A stretch of DNA of 9,418 nucleotides from assembly GCA_029260155.1 (NCBI GenBank), contig JAJDDU010000581.1, positions 1 through 9,418 on the forward strand, read 5' to 3'. Shown piece after piece: positions 1-6,797 of the stretch. Below the pieces are notes generated by a model. The model ran no database searches, was not told where the DNA came from, and worked only from the letters and a program-made list of their open reading frames with translations. This DNA comes from Phycisphaerae bacterium (GTDB lineage: Bacteria > Planctomycetota > Phycisphaerae > UBA1845). A program made the translations under genes and the position numbers. The stretch's first letter is position 1. Every line of letters starts with the position of its first letter.

Positions 1-46
1 GATACGGAGAGCTTTGCCCCGCCCCGAGCACGAGTACCTGTTTCAT
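1..46 (-). CDS. N-terminus of a saccharopine dehydrogenase-like Rossmann oxidoreductase (partial, leaves the window)
   Basis: Reading the minus strand from the ATG at 46 gives MKQVLVLGAGQSSPY, after which the frame leaves the window. A short first beta strand (VLVLG) running into GAGQSS is the dinucleotide-binding turn that opens a Rossmann fold. I associate this particular start with saccharopine dehydrogenase or lysine-ketoglutarate reductase-type NAD(P) enzymes, which act on lysine catabolic intermediates in the cytoplasm. Only 15 residues are visible, so the family is a memory-based guess, whereas the nucleotide-binding start itself is plainly seen. An in-frame ATG lies 7 codons upstream (at 67, adding MVIGKYP). 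I prefer 46 because the Rossmann strand normally begins within a few residues of the start. Neither start has a strong ribosome binding site. Confidence 0.5.
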   Translation of the reverse strand, partial: MKQVLVLGAGQSSPY

Positions 47-67
47 CGGATATTTCCCAATTACCAT

Positions 68-282
68 GCCCCAAGCGGCGATCTCAGTTCGGACACCTCG
101 CGCAGGAAGTCGGCGCGGCAGCCCGCGATTGGCGCAGTGTAAGATCGCCTGCCACAGCTGACCTGCCCCCGAACGTTGTACCAGTGTTTATGCTAGCAGT
201 CTGTCGGACTTGAGGCCAGCGGTTCCGACACGCCGATCTGTTTCCGCTGGCGCGGAATCGGCAAATCGGTATACGCGACTGG
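68..282. other. Non-coding stretch between two outward-facing gene ends
   Basis: This stretch lies upstream of the minus-strand Rossmann gene and upstream of the plus-strand gene remnant. No frame on either strand reads as a recognisable protein, and the minus-strand open frames crossing it look like low-complexity shadow translation. It presumably holds the promoter of the minus-strand gene, but I could not pick out convincing -35 and -10 boxes. It may also contain further, unrecognisable decay of the remnant that begins near 283. Confidence 0.4.
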
Positions 283-550
283 TTTGATGATCGGGGTTCG
301 GCGGCTGGGATGATCACCAGTTCTGGATCGAGCGGATCCGCAATTACCGGGACAAGCCCATCGACTTGGAAATCCTCCGCAGTTTCTCGGGACACGTTGT
401 TTTTCGCAGTGACCTGAATCCGACGCTCCACGAATCAACGCTGGCGAGAAACGGGAGTTGTCCTACGAGTTGGTCATCCACCAGGGGTAAAACAAGAAGC
501 AGGACAACGTGACGCTGGCGGGCAAGAGCGTCCCCGTCGCTCTGTTTTGA
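283..550 (+). pseudogene. Decayed C-terminal remnant of a DUF4139-like protein
   Basis: Protein-like sequence can be read only by changing frame. Frame A (283-296) gives FDDRG. Frame B (297-431) gives GGWDDHQFWIERIRNYR followed by DKPIDLE, a hydrophobic/basic strand and VVFRSDLNPTLH. Frame C (440-487) gives AGEKRELSYELVIHQG, then a TAA stop at 488-490, then NKKQDNVTL in the same frame up to TGA at 548-550. The order (an Asn-Tyr-Arg-Asp 'RNYRDKPI' strand, charged beta strands, then 'AGEK..L.YE' near the C-terminus) resembles the last beta-rich domain of DUF4139-type proteins, whose role is not known to me. Two frame changes plus one stop (a single C/T-to-A change would restore Tyr before Asn-Lys-Lys) argue for decay rather than one sequencing error. 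The upstream part of the gene is unrecognisable or lost. The family name is tentative; the broken reading frame is clearly seen. Confidence 0.55.
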
Positions 551-824
551 GCGATCTTACCCAAGGCGTTGCTGCCACCCCCGAAACGCTCGGAGACGCC
601 GCTTCTGTCGACGTCGGCTGGCGCACGTGCCCGATAATCGGCCTGCGGCGGCGGCCGCGAGCTTTGGTGTCCGTCGATTTTTCACCGCGTCGTTCAATGT
701 TGTCGAAGACAGGTGTGAGTTCCTCCTTGCGGCTGGCTTCTGCACAAGGCCGGGTGCGTTCGGTTTGCCCACGGGGCGCCGGCCGCGGCGCGGAGACTTG
801 GCTGGGCGGGACAGCCTGATGCGG

Positions 825-857
825 CGGTGAAAGTGCTTGGAATACACTTTATCACCG
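825..857 (+). promoter_or_regulatory. Imperfect inverted repeat upstream of the hybrid kinase gene
   Basis: The left arm CGGTGAAAGTG (825-835) pairs with the right arm CACTTTATCACCG (845-857). This makes 6 bp plus 5 bp of stem interrupted by a 2-nt TA bulge on the right, with a 9-nt loop. It ends 32 nt before the ATG at 890. No T-run follows, so it is not a canonical intrinsic terminator. It could be an operator for a dimeric regulator or an RNA leader hairpin. Confidence 0.4.
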
Positions 858-866
858 GAAAGACGT

Positions 867-886
867 GAGCGAGAGAGCGAGAGAGC
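867..886 (+). repeat. 2.5 copies of the 8-mer GAGCGAGA overlapping the ribosome-binding region
   Basis: GAGCGAGA occurs at 867-874 and 875-882, followed by GAGC at 883-886, three bases before the ATG at 890. The purine-rich repeat supplies the only Shine-Dalgarno-like sequence (GAGAG, 881-885) for the hybrid kinase gene. A change of repeat number by slippage would alter the untranslated leader without changing the reading frame. Confidence 0.6.
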
Positions 887-889
887 TGG

Positions 890-2491
890 ATGCGGATACT
901 CATCGTCGACGACGACGACATTGTGCTTGACATGTTGAGCTGCGCGCTCGTCGACGCGGGCCACACGCCCCTCATCGCTCACGACGGTACCGAAGGGTTG
1001 GAGATTCTCCGTCACGATCCCTGCCGGATGGTGATCTCGGACTGGCTGATGCCCCAGATGGATGGTCTTGAGCTGTGTCGGCAGATTCGGCGCGAGGGTT
1101 TCCCCGAGTACACCTACTTCATTCTGCTCACCTCCCGAAGCGACAGCAACGACGTGGCCAAGGGCCTGTCCGGCGGCGCCGACGACTTCATCGCCAAGCC
1201 GTTCAACCCAGGCGAACTGTGGGCCCGTGTGCAAGCGGGCGAGCGGATTCTGGCGCTTGAGAAGCGGAGCAGCGTGGCCGAGTCCGCCAATCGCGCCAAG
1301 ACTGAGTTTCTCGCGAACATGAGCCACGAGATCAGAACACCGATGACGGCGATCCTGGGGTTTGCGGACACACTGAATGCCCCAGGGATCTCAGAGTCGG
1401 AGCGTCACCAAGCTATCGGCACGATTCGCCGAAATGCCGACCACCTCTTGAGCGTCATCGACAACATCCTCGATGTTTCCAAGATAGAAGCGGGTCGAGC
1501 AGATTGCGAGCGAATCGAATACTCGCCGTGCAAGGTCGTGGCTGAGGCGGACTCGATGATGCGTAGCCGCATCAACAGCGCGGGGCTCGAGTTTCTCGTC
1601 GAGCGAGCCAGTCCGATACCCCGCACGGCGATGGGGGATCCTGCGCGTCTGCGTCAGATACTCGTCAATCTGGTGGGCAACGCTATCAAGTTCACGAAGA
1701 AAGGTAGCATACGGCTGATATCGCGGTGCGTGAACGGGGAGGATTCTGCCCCCCTGCTCCAGTTTGACGTGGTGGACACCGGGATCGGCATGACCGAAGA
1801 ACAGGCCGAGTCGGTCTTCCAGCCTTTCGCGCAGGCAGACTGCTCAGTGACCCGCAAGTACGGCGGCACCGGTTTGGGATTGACGATCAGCAAACAGTTC
1901 GCTCAGATTCTCGGTGGCGATGTGATCGTTGTTCGAGCGCAAACGGGCGTGGGTACGCACATGCGTGCGACCGTTGCGACGGGACCGCTCGATGGCGTTC
2001 CGATGATCGAAGCGGCGGAGTGCGAAGTTCCAAGCGCCAGCGAAGTGACCACTGGAAACGTGGCGGGCACTGAGAGCCCCCTATTGTGCCACGTTCTCCT
2101 TGCCGAGGACGGACCGGACAACCAGCGTCTCATTGCGTGGATTCTGAGACGGGCCGGCGCGCGCGTGACAGCCGTCGAGAACGGCAAACTGGCGGTTGAA
2201 GCGGCACTCGCAGCGCGAACCGGTACCGACCCGTTCGACATCATTCTCATGGACATGCAGATGCCCGTTATGGACGGGTATGCGGCGACGGCGTCCCTGC
2301 GACGAGAGGGCTACACAGGCTCGATCGTCGCGCTGACAGCCCATGCCATGTCGCACGACCGGCAGAAATGTATAGATGCCGGCTGCGATGACTACGCGGT
2401 GAAGCCGATCAACCGAACAAGCCTGATCGAGCTCATTCGACATCAAGTCCTTCGTTGCGATCGGACGGTGGTGGAAACGGGCACTCCATAG
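890..2491 (+). CDS. Soluble hybrid histidine kinase: receiver-HisKA-HATPase-receiver
   Basis: This 533-residue protein has no signal peptide or membrane segment, so it should be cytoplasmic. Receiver 1 (about 3-120) has the acidic pocket D7-D10, phospho-acceptor D51 (SDWLMP), T81 and K103 (AKPF). A short helix leads to HisKA (about 136-205) with the phospho-accepting H146 in SHEIRTP. The ATPase domain (about 250-370) shows the N-box NLVGNAIKFT (N264), G1 box DTGIG (D296) and G2 box GGTGLGL (325-331). Receiver 2 (about 405-525) shows AEDGPDN, D455 (LMDMQMP), T483 and K505 (VKP). All key residues are intact. There is no PAS, GAF or CHASE sensor, no HPt and no DNA-binding output, so its input is probably phosphorylation of receiver 1 or an unseen partner, and its output must pass to another protein. 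The ATG at 890 is the first ATG after an in-frame TGA at 866-868. It converges on the receptor operon and could belong to the same signalling system, which is inference. Confidence 0.9.
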   Translation: MRILIVDDDDIVLDMLSCALVDAGHTPLIAHDGTEGLEILRHDPCRMVISDWLMPQMDGLELCRQIRREGFPEYTYFILLTSRSDSNDVAKGLSGGADDFIAKPFNPGELWARVQAGERILALEKRSSVAESANRAKTEFLANMSHEIRTPMTAILGFADTLNAPGISESERHQAIGTIRRNADHLLSVIDNILDVSKIEAGRADCERIEYSPCKVVAEADSMMRSRINSAGLEFLVERASPIPRTAMGDPARLRQILVNLVGNAIKFTKKGSIRLISRCVNGEDSAPLLQFDVVDTGIGMTEEQAESVFQPFAQADCSVTRKYGGTGLGLTISKQFAQILGGDVIVVRAQTGVGTHMRATVATGPLDGVPMIEAAECEVPSASEVTTGNVAGTESPLLCHVLLAEDGPDNQRLIAWILRRAGARVTAVENGKLAVEAALAARTGTDPFDIILMDMQMPVMDGYAATASLRREGYTGSIVALTAHAMSHDRQKCIDAGCDDYAVKPINRTSLIELIRHQVLRCDRTVVETGTP

Positions 2492-2494
2492 TTT

Positions 2495-2513
2495 GGTCAG
2501 TCGAAACTGATCC
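2495..2513. other. Small hairpin across the convergent stop-codon junction
   Basis: GGTCAGT (2495-2501) and ACTGATCC (2506-2513) pair around a CGAA loop, giving 7 bp with one bulged T. It spans the end of the minus-strand receptor gene, and the two convergent stop codons are separated by only 5 bp (2492-2496). It lacks a U-tract in either direction, so its use as a bidirectional terminator is doubtful. I see no better terminator between the convergent genes. Confidence 0.25.
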
Positions 2514-4605
2514 GCAGTTCAGCATAGATCATGCGCGGGATCTCCCCGCTATCGACCGCTGTGGAACCGCCTTCGGGATGCTGACGATCAAGCAGGTTGC
2601 GCACACCGAGGGCCAGTGCGGCCCGGTCGTTCCAGAACTCGTACTCCGCCTGGAGGTCCAACCTGAAATAGTCGTCAATGTCGTTAGTGCTGCCTGGGCT
2701 TTCCGCGGAGTCTGCTGTGACGTCGCTCACGTAATACAGGTGGCTGGAAACGTGCAAATCCTCTGCCGGGCTCCACCGGGCACCGAGCATGAACTTGTGT
2801 TGCGGCGGAGTGATGGAGTCCATGCCGTTAAGCGATACACTGGAGTCCAGAAGCTGGAAAGTGTAGTGTCCAAGCAGTGTCAACTGATCGCTGGCTGTGT
2901 ACCGTGTTTCCAGTTCGATTCCGTAGAGGCCTAGCTGGTGCGTGTTCGCGCTGGTGAAACTTAAGAGCCCCGGCGGCCCGAATCCTGTCTTGTTCGCGAT
3001 CAGGTCGCGATAATCGTGCCAGAACATGTTCACATTCACCGCGAGTCGATCAAAGAACCGGCCACGGTAGCCAAGTTCGAATGCCAGGAGCTGCTCTGCA
3101 TCCAGATCGCGAGCGCCCACAATATGAAGGATCGGGTCCGCGATCGGAAAATCCAGGAACCGTCGCGCGGCCGGCGGCATGTGCACCGCACGGGAAACGG
3201 CTCCGTACAGCACAGCTCCTTCGGCCAGGTCGTAGGAGAGTGAAGCACGCGCGGCCGACTCAAACCCACCGTAGAAGTCATAGTCCAGCCGACCTCCGAG
3301 GCCCAAGTTCCAACGCGGCGCTAATGACCATTCGTCCTGCAAGTAAAGGCCGACGGCACCGGTGCGCACAATATCGCGAGTGAGCATGAACGGGTCTGCG
3401 TTGGCGGCACTCGTCAGATCCCATCGGGTGTCCAGCCCCCAAGTCAGCGTGTGCTTGTCCGACAGCTTGAAGGAATGCCCTATTTGAAACGCCACCTGTT
3501 GGTAGCGGTACTCGAGCCAGCGCGGACCCGAGGAGATATGGAAGTCGTTGACAAACGCGGTGAGTTCGAGCGTGTTGTCCTCTGCGATGTCGTGCGTCCA
3601 TTTGGTCAGCAGGAAATTCGTCTCTCCTTCGGCCCGATGTGCGGTGATTCGTTGCATGAGCGGCAGTGGGAACCCGTCCCTCACGACGGCACTTCCCGCC
3701 GAGAACGTCAGACGCTGGTCCGGCGCGGTTTCGTAAACACCGTACACACCGGTTCGCACAGCCCGCATCCGGTCCTGGAACCCGGTCAGCCCTGAACCTG
3801 CCCCGACGTATCCCTCGCTCCCCTCGAATTCGCCCGAGATCCGCAGGCGGAGTCCATCTTCCTTGAAGGCATATCCCAGGTACTCCCGATGCGTGCCGCG
3901 CGAGCCGCCGCCGAGTCGCAGCGTCAGCCCTTGCTGGTCTCCGGGATCCTTGGTGATGATGTTGACGACGCCGTTGACGGCGTTCGCACCCCAGGTCACA
4001 CCGCCCGGCCCGCGGATGACCTCGATGCGCTGGATGTCCTCCAGTTGAAATGGCCAAAAGTTCCAGATCGTACCGGCCATCAGAGTGTCATAGATCTGGC
4101 GCCCGTCCACGAGCACGAGAAGCTTGGTCGACGAGAAGCTGTGGAATCCACGTGCGGAAACCGCATACTGTCCATAAGCCAACTCAGCCACGTCCATCCC
4201 GGGAACGAGGCGCAGTGCGTCCGGGACCGAACGAACTCCGGACCGCCGGATGTCCTCCGCCGATATGACACTAATGGCGTATGGTACGTCCGAGATACGT
4301 TGGGCGCGGCGGGAGGCGGTGATGACAACGGGCACCTCCATATCGAAGAGGTCAATCGCATCCAGCTCCTCGGCTTCGAGCGCTTCTTCGGAATCCCCCC
4401 CGTTTTCCACACCTTCGGACGTTTCGGGTGGCACCGCGGGCAGTCGCTCGGACGGTTGTTCTTGTCCGTATGTTGCATGTGTCAACGCCGAGAAATGAAC
4501 GACCAGCGCGAGGAGGAGCGCGTGGAACCACAATCTACCCACCGCACTCGTTCGCACCCGGCGCGTGCATGAGACAGACATTTTGGAATCCCGTTTCCTC
4601 GTCAT
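2497..4605 (-). CDS. TonB-dependent outer-membrane receptor (downstream copy of a tandem pair)
   Basis: About 702 residues, a normal size for a TonB-dependent receptor that imports a scarce ligand through an outer-membrane beta-barrel using energy from TonB-ExbB-ExbD. I see a long basic n-region, a hydrophobic signal segment at about 25-41, and a likely cleavage near THA (44). An acidic linker (about 62-85) follows, then LDAIDLFDME and a TonB-box-like VPVVITASRR (91-100). The plug spans about 101-220, with ISAEDIRRSGVRSVPDALRL, LVLVDGRQIYD and IEVIRGPGGVTWGANAVNG, followed by a barrel ending in ELRISFD. No STN domain is present, so it is not a sigma-regulating transducer. The frame is open upstream to a TTG at 4683 that would overlap the preceding stop. 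I prefer the ATG at 4605 because GGAG lies 7 nt upstream (4613-4616). It is the last gene of a three-gene operon. The general family resemblance is to BtuB/FepA-like receptors; the ligand is not deducible. Confidence 0.9.
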   Translation of the reverse strand: MTRKRDSKMSVSCTRRVRTSAVGRLWFHALLLALVVHFSALTHATYGQEQPSERLPAVPPETSEGVENGGDSEEALEAEELDAIDLFDMEVPVVITASRRAQRISDVPYAISVISAEDIRRSGVRSVPDALRLVPGMDVAELAYGQYAVSARGFHSFSSTKLLVLVDGRQIYDTLMAGTIWNFWPFQLEDIQRIEVIRGPGGVTWGANAVNGVVNIITKDPGDQQGLTLRLGGGSRGTHREYLGYAFKEDGLRLRISGEFEGSEGYVGAGSGLTGFQDRMRAVRTGVYGVYETAPDQRLTFSAGSAVVRDGFPLPLMQRITAHRAEGETNFLLTKWTHDIAEDNTLELTAFVNDFHISSGPRWLEYRYQQVAFQIGHSFKLSDKHTLTWGLDTRWDLTSAANADPFMLTRDIVRTGAVGLYLQDEWSLAPRWNLGLGGRLDYDFYGGFESAARASLSYDLAEGAVLYGAVSRAVHMPPAARRFLDFPIADPILHIVGARDLDAEQLLAFELGYRGRFFDRLAVNVNMFWHDYRDLIANKTGFGPPGLLSFTSANTHQLGLYGIELETRYTASDQLTLLGHYTFQLLDSSVSLNGMDSITPPQHKFMLGARWSPAEDLHVSSHLYYVSDVTADSAESPGSTNDIDDYFRLDLQAEYEFWNDRAALALGVRNLLDRQHPEGGSTAVDSGEIPRMIYAELRISFD

Positions 4606-4628
4606 TTCACGTCTCCGAATCGAACAGC

Positions 4629-4652
4629 GTCGGCCAAGAACGCCTTGCCGAC
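4629..4652 (-). promoter_or_regulatory. Intercistronic stem-loop between the two receptor genes
   Basis: On the minus strand GTCGGCAAG pairs with CTTGGCCGAC around a 5-nt loop, forming a 9-bp stem with one bulged G. It lies in the 74-nt gap, 27 nt after the stop of the upstream receptor gene and 23 nt before the ATG of the downstream one. There is no following U-tract. It could protect the upstream mRNA from 3' decay, partly attenuate read-through, or affect translation of the second receptor. Confidence 0.5.
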
Positions 4653-4679
4653 ATCGGATATCAAGCTCCGCGCGCCGGG

Positions 4680-6797
4680 TCAATCGAATCCCATGCGCAG
4701 TTCGACAAAAAACATCCGCGGAACTTCCGCGTCGTTCAAGAACATCGTTGAACCCTCAAAGTGGCCGGAGTCGAGGAGATTCCTGACGCCGACGGCGATT
4801 GAGGCTTGGTCTTCCTGGAACTTGTATTCCGCCTTGACGTCCAGCCGGAAGTACGAATCGATCGACTTGTGTATGAGCGGAATCAGCGGGTTGGGTGCCC
4901 GCACGGCACCTACGTAGTAAAGATGGCTCGATAAGTGCAGGTCGTCAGTCGCGTCGTATCGCGCCCCGACCATGAACTTGTGTTCTGGCGACTCGATGAG
5001 ATTCGTGGCCACAGCAAACCCCAAGGGATAACGCCAGTCCGTACGCTGAAACGTGTAATTACCCAGCAGGGTCAGTTTCTTGGACAGCGCGTACTTCGCA
5101 TCCATCTCGACGCCGTAAATTGTCGCTGGGGCGTTGTTGTCCCAGTTCAAGACGACACCGGTCGGACCAAGCCCCGGCGTGAACGTGGCAACGCCGTTGT
5201 ACTCGTGCCAGAACAGGTTAACGCTGCAATCCAGGCGATCAAAGAGCCTACCGCGGTAGCCCAACTCGTAAGCCAGGAGTTGCGCAGCATCCCGCCCGGG
5301 ATCGCTCGAAATCTGAGCCAGCCCGTCCGCGATCGGAAACTGCGTCGCTCTTTGCGCCCCTGGAGGCATTCGAAACGCACGGGACACGGCGCCGTAGAAG
5401 AGTGAACGGTCATCCGGTGCGTAGGACAGCGCCGCCCGGGCTGCGGGCTCGAAACCGCCGTAGCTGTCGTAGTCAATCCGCCCGCCCAGGTTCAGTGTCC
5501 AGTTCGGCGTGAAGCGCCATTCGTCCTGTGCGTAAAGGGCCACCGCACCCGATGTGATCCGCCCCGTACGCATGAAGTACGGATCGGCATTCGTCGCGTC
5601 CATCAGGTCCAGCCGGGTGTCGACGCCCCAAGTGGTCGTGTGTGCCTCCGAGCGATTGAACGCGTGCGAGAACTGCAGAGCGAACTGCAAGTAGTGGTAT
5701 TCGATCGGGCGCACAATCGCGTGAACGTAGTGGCTGTTAACGTATCCCGTGACGTTCATCCGATTGTCTTCCGCGATCTTGTGGTCCCACTTCGTCAGCA
5801 AGAACGTAGCAAACTGCGTCGGATGAGGAGGATTGAACCCGCTGGCAATCGCCGGCGCGAGGGTTGTCCGCTGAGATTGGTGACCGACCGAAAACGTCAG
5901 CGTGTCGTCCGGACTCATCGCGTGCACGGCGTGGATTCCCAGTCTGGTGAACTGCGGTTTCTCACGAAGCGGCACCAGGAAACTGCCACCATCCTTGAAA
6001 CCGTCGCTGCCTTCGTACTCGGCGGAAAGCCTCATGCTCAGAGATCCCTCCTGGAATCCGTAGGCACCGTGCTGTTTGAATGACCCACGGGAAGCGCCCG
6101 TCGTCGTGAGCCTGAACCCCAGTTGGTCCGCCGGATCTTTCGTGATGATGTTGATCACACCGTTGACGGCGTTGGCGCCCCAGGTCACGCCGCCCGGTCC
6201 ACGGATGACCTCGATACGGGCGATGTCTTCCATTTGGAACGGCCAACTACCCCAGAACGTCCCGGCGCTTCCCGGATCGTAGATCTGCCGCCCGTCCACG
6301 AGCACAAGTGTCTGGCTGGCCAAGAATCCGTGCATGCCGCGAGGTGACACTGCCGCCTGGCCGTACGACAACTCCGCTACGTCCACGCCCGGCGCCAGCC
6401 GCAGAGCATCGGGAACGGACCGTACGCCGGATTGCCGAATGTCCTCGGCCGTAATGACGCTGATCGCGTAAGGCACGCCAGTGATCTTCTGCTCGCGACG
6501 CGACGCCGTCACCACGACGGGGATCTCCATGTCGAAGAGATCGATCGCGTCGAGACTATCGTCCTCGATTTCGTCCTCAGTGGTGTCTTTGACATCGGGG
6601 CTCTCGGACACTTGCGCCGGCGGCGGCCCTTGCTCGGGAGTCTGTTCCTGGGCAAACAAAGTGTACGCTGACGCCGAAGCCAGCAGGATCGGCACGGAGA
6701 GACCCACGCGGCTGCTCCAGTGATCGCGGGCGATCACTCGTTGCACCGCATCGGCCGATGGTGTTGACCCTCGCTCGCGCGGACGAGTGTTGCTCAT
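4680..6797 (-). CDS. TonB-dependent outer-membrane receptor (upstream copy of a tandem pair)
   Basis: About 705 residues. An unusually long n-region (1-30) precedes a hydrophobic signal segment (31-49, cleavage likely after LFA). An acidic linker (about 66-88) follows, then LDAIDLFDME and a TonB-box-like IPVVVTASRRE (92-102). The plug (about 103-222) carries ITAEDIRQSGVRSVPDALRL, LVLVDGRQIYD and IEVIRGPGGVTWGANAVNG. The barrel has YAQDEW, LGGRIDYDSYGGFEPAARA and SRAFRMPPGAQ, and the C-terminus is ELRMGFD. It is clearly paralogous to the next gene: the plug is nearly the same, and differences concentrate in the barrel and loops, which suggests related but distinct ligands. The ATG at 6797 shares its A with the TGA of the binding-protein gene (TGATG) and has GGGGAGG 7 nt upstream (6805-6811). 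A GTG at 6800 is an alternative but sits too close to that site. Coupled translation with the binding protein is likely. There is no STN domain. The substrate is unknown. Confidence 0.9.
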   Translation of the reverse strand: MSNTRPRERGSTPSADAVQRVIARDHWSSRVGLSVPILLASASAYTLFAQEQTPEQGPPPAQVSESPDVKDTTEDEIEDDSLDAIDLFDMEIPVVVTASRREQKITGVPYAISVITAEDIRQSGVRSVPDALRLAPGVDVAELSYGQAAVSPRGMHGFLASQTLVLVDGRQIYDPGSAGTFWGSWPFQMEDIARIEVIRGPGGVTWGANAVNGVINIITKDPADQLGFRLTTTGASRGSFKQHGAYGFQEGSLSMRLSAEYEGSDGFKDGGSFLVPLREKPQFTRLGIHAVHAMSPDDTLTFSVGHQSQRTTLAPAIASGFNPPHPTQFATFLLTKWDHKIAEDNRMNVTGYVNSHYVHAIVRPIEYHYLQFALQFSHAFNRSEAHTTTWGVDTRLDLMDATNADPYFMRTGRITSGAVALYAQDEWRFTPNWTLNLGGRIDYDSYGGFEPAARAALSYAPDDRSLFYGAVSRAFRMPPGAQRATQFPIADGLAQISSDPGRDAAQLLAYELGYRGRLFDRLDCSVNLFWHEYNGVATFTPGLGPTGVVLNWDNNAPATIYGVEMDAKYALSKKLTLLGNYTFQRTDWRYPLGFAVATNLIESPEHKFMVGARYDATDDLHLSSHLYYVGAVRAPNPLIPLIHKSIDSYFRLDVKAEYKFQEDQASIAVGVRNLLDSGHFEGSTMFLNDAEVPRMFFVELRMGFD

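Larger units (their letters stand above)
551..889. other. Leader region of the receiver-kinase-receiver gene, no supported gene
   Basis: Open frames exist on both strands because the region is GC-rich, but none gives recognisable domains, a good ribosome binding site or natural-looking composition (Arg/Ala/Gly-rich translations). I see two structured elements close to the downstream gene: an imperfect inverted repeat at 825-857 and a short tandem repeat at 867-886. The rest may be degraded sequence continuous with the gene remnant upstream. Confidence 0.45.

Noticed and set aside
84..438. Minus-strand open frames across the decayed gene fragment
   Set aside because: The plus strand carries the recognisable protein remnant here; the minus-strand translations look random.
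547..830. Short plus-strand frames of 67-90 codons ahead of the hybrid kinase
   Set aside because: No domain, no Shine-Dalgarno and strongly biased composition; a small real gene cannot be excluded but is not supported.
557..1327. Long open frame on the minus strand opposite the start of the hybrid kinase gene
   Set aside because: It lies antisense to receiver 1 with its conserved motifs, has an Arg/Ala-rich translation without domain features, and is the usual GC-rich shadow.
3278..4057. 259-codon open frame on the minus strand inside the downstream receptor gene
   Set aside because: It overlaps the well-supported receptor frame, and its translation is Arg/His/Gly-rich without recognisable domains.
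3889..4572. 227-codon plus-strand open frame antisense to the downstream receptor gene
   Set aside because: It is antisense to the conserved plug region; no ribosome binding site or protein features.
4606..4683. N-terminal extension of the downstream receptor to the TTG at 4683
   Set aside because: It would overlap the preceding stop and add 26 basic residues before an already long signal n-region. The ATG at 4605 has GGAG at ideal spacing.
2497..6797. Assigning the receptors to vitamin B12, haem or a named siderophore
   Set aside because: Plug and barrel motifs are general to the superfamily, and no ligand-specific residues or biosynthetic genes are visible.
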